A stretch of DNA of 64,000 nt, taken from NCBI GenBank assembly GCA_022763105.1, contig JALEGK010000016.1:62001-126000 (forward strand), written 5' to 3'. The stretch's first letter is position 1, and every line of letters starts with the position of its first letter. This document shows positions 63,129 through 64,000 of this stretch, in pieces. A program made the translations under genes and the position numbers. This stretch comes from Rickettsiales bacterium (GTDB lineage Bacteria; Pseudomonadota; Alphaproteobacteria; Rickettsiales; UBA3002). Below the pieces are notes generated by a model. The model was given only the letters and a program-made list of their open reading frames with translations, was not told where the DNA came from and did no database searches.

Positions 63129-64000
63129 TACTCAATGGTTTCAAATAGCTTTTCTTGCATAATCTCTACCTCGTATTTATCGCGTAGGTAGGTCAAGAAC
63201 ATGATCATCATTTCATCCGGCAGAGCGCTTGTCAGCTCTTCACGAATGCGGTTGATACGCTTCTCATTCGCACGTTTTGCTGGATGAATCTTATCGAGAA
63301 TACCAATCACATATTCACCACTTGGAAGTGGATACGCATTGGTCGATTCACCGGGCTGCAAGGTAAATAGCTCAAGTGTGAAGCCAGAGGTCAGAATCTT
63401 ATCACGCAGTTTCGATGAGTTGTTCACCGTCTCATGATGGCGTTTGATGCGGCCAGAATTGATAGTACGCAAACCGGCATCGCGAATTGCCGCAGATTTA
63501 TTCTCAGCATCGCGCAATGAGTCTGCGGTTTCGCTTGCCAAATCACGAAGCTTCACATTGATTTCCTGCGCCTTGTATGCCGCCAGAATATCTTTGCGCA
63601 CTTCGCTGAGTGGTTTTAACTGAGACTCGGTAATGGCCACGACCTGTACGATATAATAATCATTGCTCTCACTCACCTGAAGGTTAGAGCTTTCATTAGC
63701 ATCCAGACCAAAACCAGTGTTCAACACATCTTGCTGAAGCGGCGACACTTCTTGGCGTTTGCCATTTGGTTTGATGCCTTCAAACGAAACAGGGCCAAGG
63801 CCATTTAGTTTAATAGCGCTCAAGCCATTTGCTTCCAGTGCTTGCGCTAAATCCATACCCGATGCGAGTGCATCTTCAATACGGTAGCCTAACTGCGTAA
63901 TCTCGGTTTCAATCGTCTCTGCGCGATAATCAGCCTGCAAACTCTTCTTCACCTCGGCAAAGCTTTGCTGATAAGCGGGTTTAATGTGAGACACAGTATA
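63128..64000 (-). CDS. ppiD: PpiD-like peptidyl-prolyl isomerase/chaperone, C-terminal part (runs off the window)
   Basis: About 290 C-terminal residues are present; the gene starts beyond base 64000. The visible part is soluble, helical and typical of the region after the parvulin domain in PpiD/SurA-like periplasmic folding factors: FAEVKKSLQADYRAETIE, DLAQALEANGLSAIKLNGLGP, ESNDYYIVQVVAITESQLKPLSEVRKDI. The isomerase domain itself is not clearly in view. The gene directly upstream of trpE in many alphaproteobacteria is ppiD, which supports the call. It is coupled to trpE by TAATG. Confidence 0.85.
   Translation of the reverse strand, partial: YTVSHIKPAYQQSFAEVKKSLQADYRAETIETEITQLGYRIEDALASGMDLAQALEANGLSAIKLNGLGPVSFEGIKPNGKRQEVSPLQQDVLNTGFGLDANESSNLQVSESNDYYIVQVVAITESQLKPLSEVRKDILAAYKAQEINVKLRDLASETADSLRDAENKSAAIRDAGLRTINSGRIKRHHETVNNSSKLRDKILTSGFTLELFTLQPGESTNAYPLPSGEYVIGILDKIHPAKRANEKRINRIREELTSALPDEMMIMFLTYLRDKYEVEIMQEKLFETIE

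Overview
The window looks like chromosomal DNA of a motile alphaproteobacterium of moderate G+C. The main reasons are a ppiD-trpE-trpG-trpD-trpC block, the dapD-dapE-truA-fmt-def cluster, a separate small FlhB C-terminal homologue in the flagellar locus, a CtrA-type site (TTAA-N7-TTAA) beside cheY, and a groESL promoter of the alphaproteobacterial RpoH type. I would place it near the Rhodospirillales or Micavibrio-like lineages only tentatively. There is no phage, insertion sequence, CRISPR array or rRNA operon; one tRNA-Pro is present.

Region 1 (1-11.6 kb) is flagellar and chemotaxis: flgB-flgC-fliE and fliQ-fliR-flhB on the minus strand, split by an unrelated plus-strand gene; csrA, an flhB-like gene, a possible chaperone gene, fliO and fliP on the plus strand; then a very large TPR protein and cheY-cheZ. 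Region 2 (11.6-14 kb) is iscX-tsaE-amgK-murU (tRNA modification and cell-wall sugar recycling). Region 3 (14-24.4 kb) holds two large cysteine-containing exported proteins of unknown function, divergent from an isolated virB8-virB9 pair, then hisI and small unknown genes. Region 4 (24.4-32.7 kb) is parC followed by an accessory stretch: a candidate polymorphic toxin (phage head-morphogenesis-type domain plus a variable C-terminus) with two tandem paralogous one-TM genes that could encode immunity proteins, a sensor protein that has lost its phosphoacceptor histidine, and a pair of paralogous membrane proteins. Region 5 (32.8-44.5 kb) contains groESL, a chemoreceptor, a glutathione peroxidase, an aldo-keto reductase, an atypical response regulator with Glu at the phosphorylation site, a TPR-TylF protein, tRNA-Pro and dapA-smpB-vanX-like. 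Region 6 (44.5-64 kb) begins with an unassigned structured RNA gene and continues with a flgC-like gene, nfuA, an EAL protein, dapD-dapE (dapE fused to a TELGGK repeat array with an in-frame amber codon), truA-fmt-def-gltX, comEC, a TraB/GumN protein, a DUF599 protein and the trp operon.

The most interesting observations are: (1) three unrelated membrane-protein transcription units preceded by 11-bp-phased Pho-box-like arrays at a near-constant distance from a -10 element; (2) the candidate toxin-immunity cluster at 26.7-28.8 kb; (3) the 378-nt structured RNA at 44.48-44.86 kb, with its own promoter and terminator but no match to tmRNA or RNase P landmarks; (4) the amber codon inside the DapE repeat array; (5) two signalling proteins that have lost their phosphoacceptor residues.
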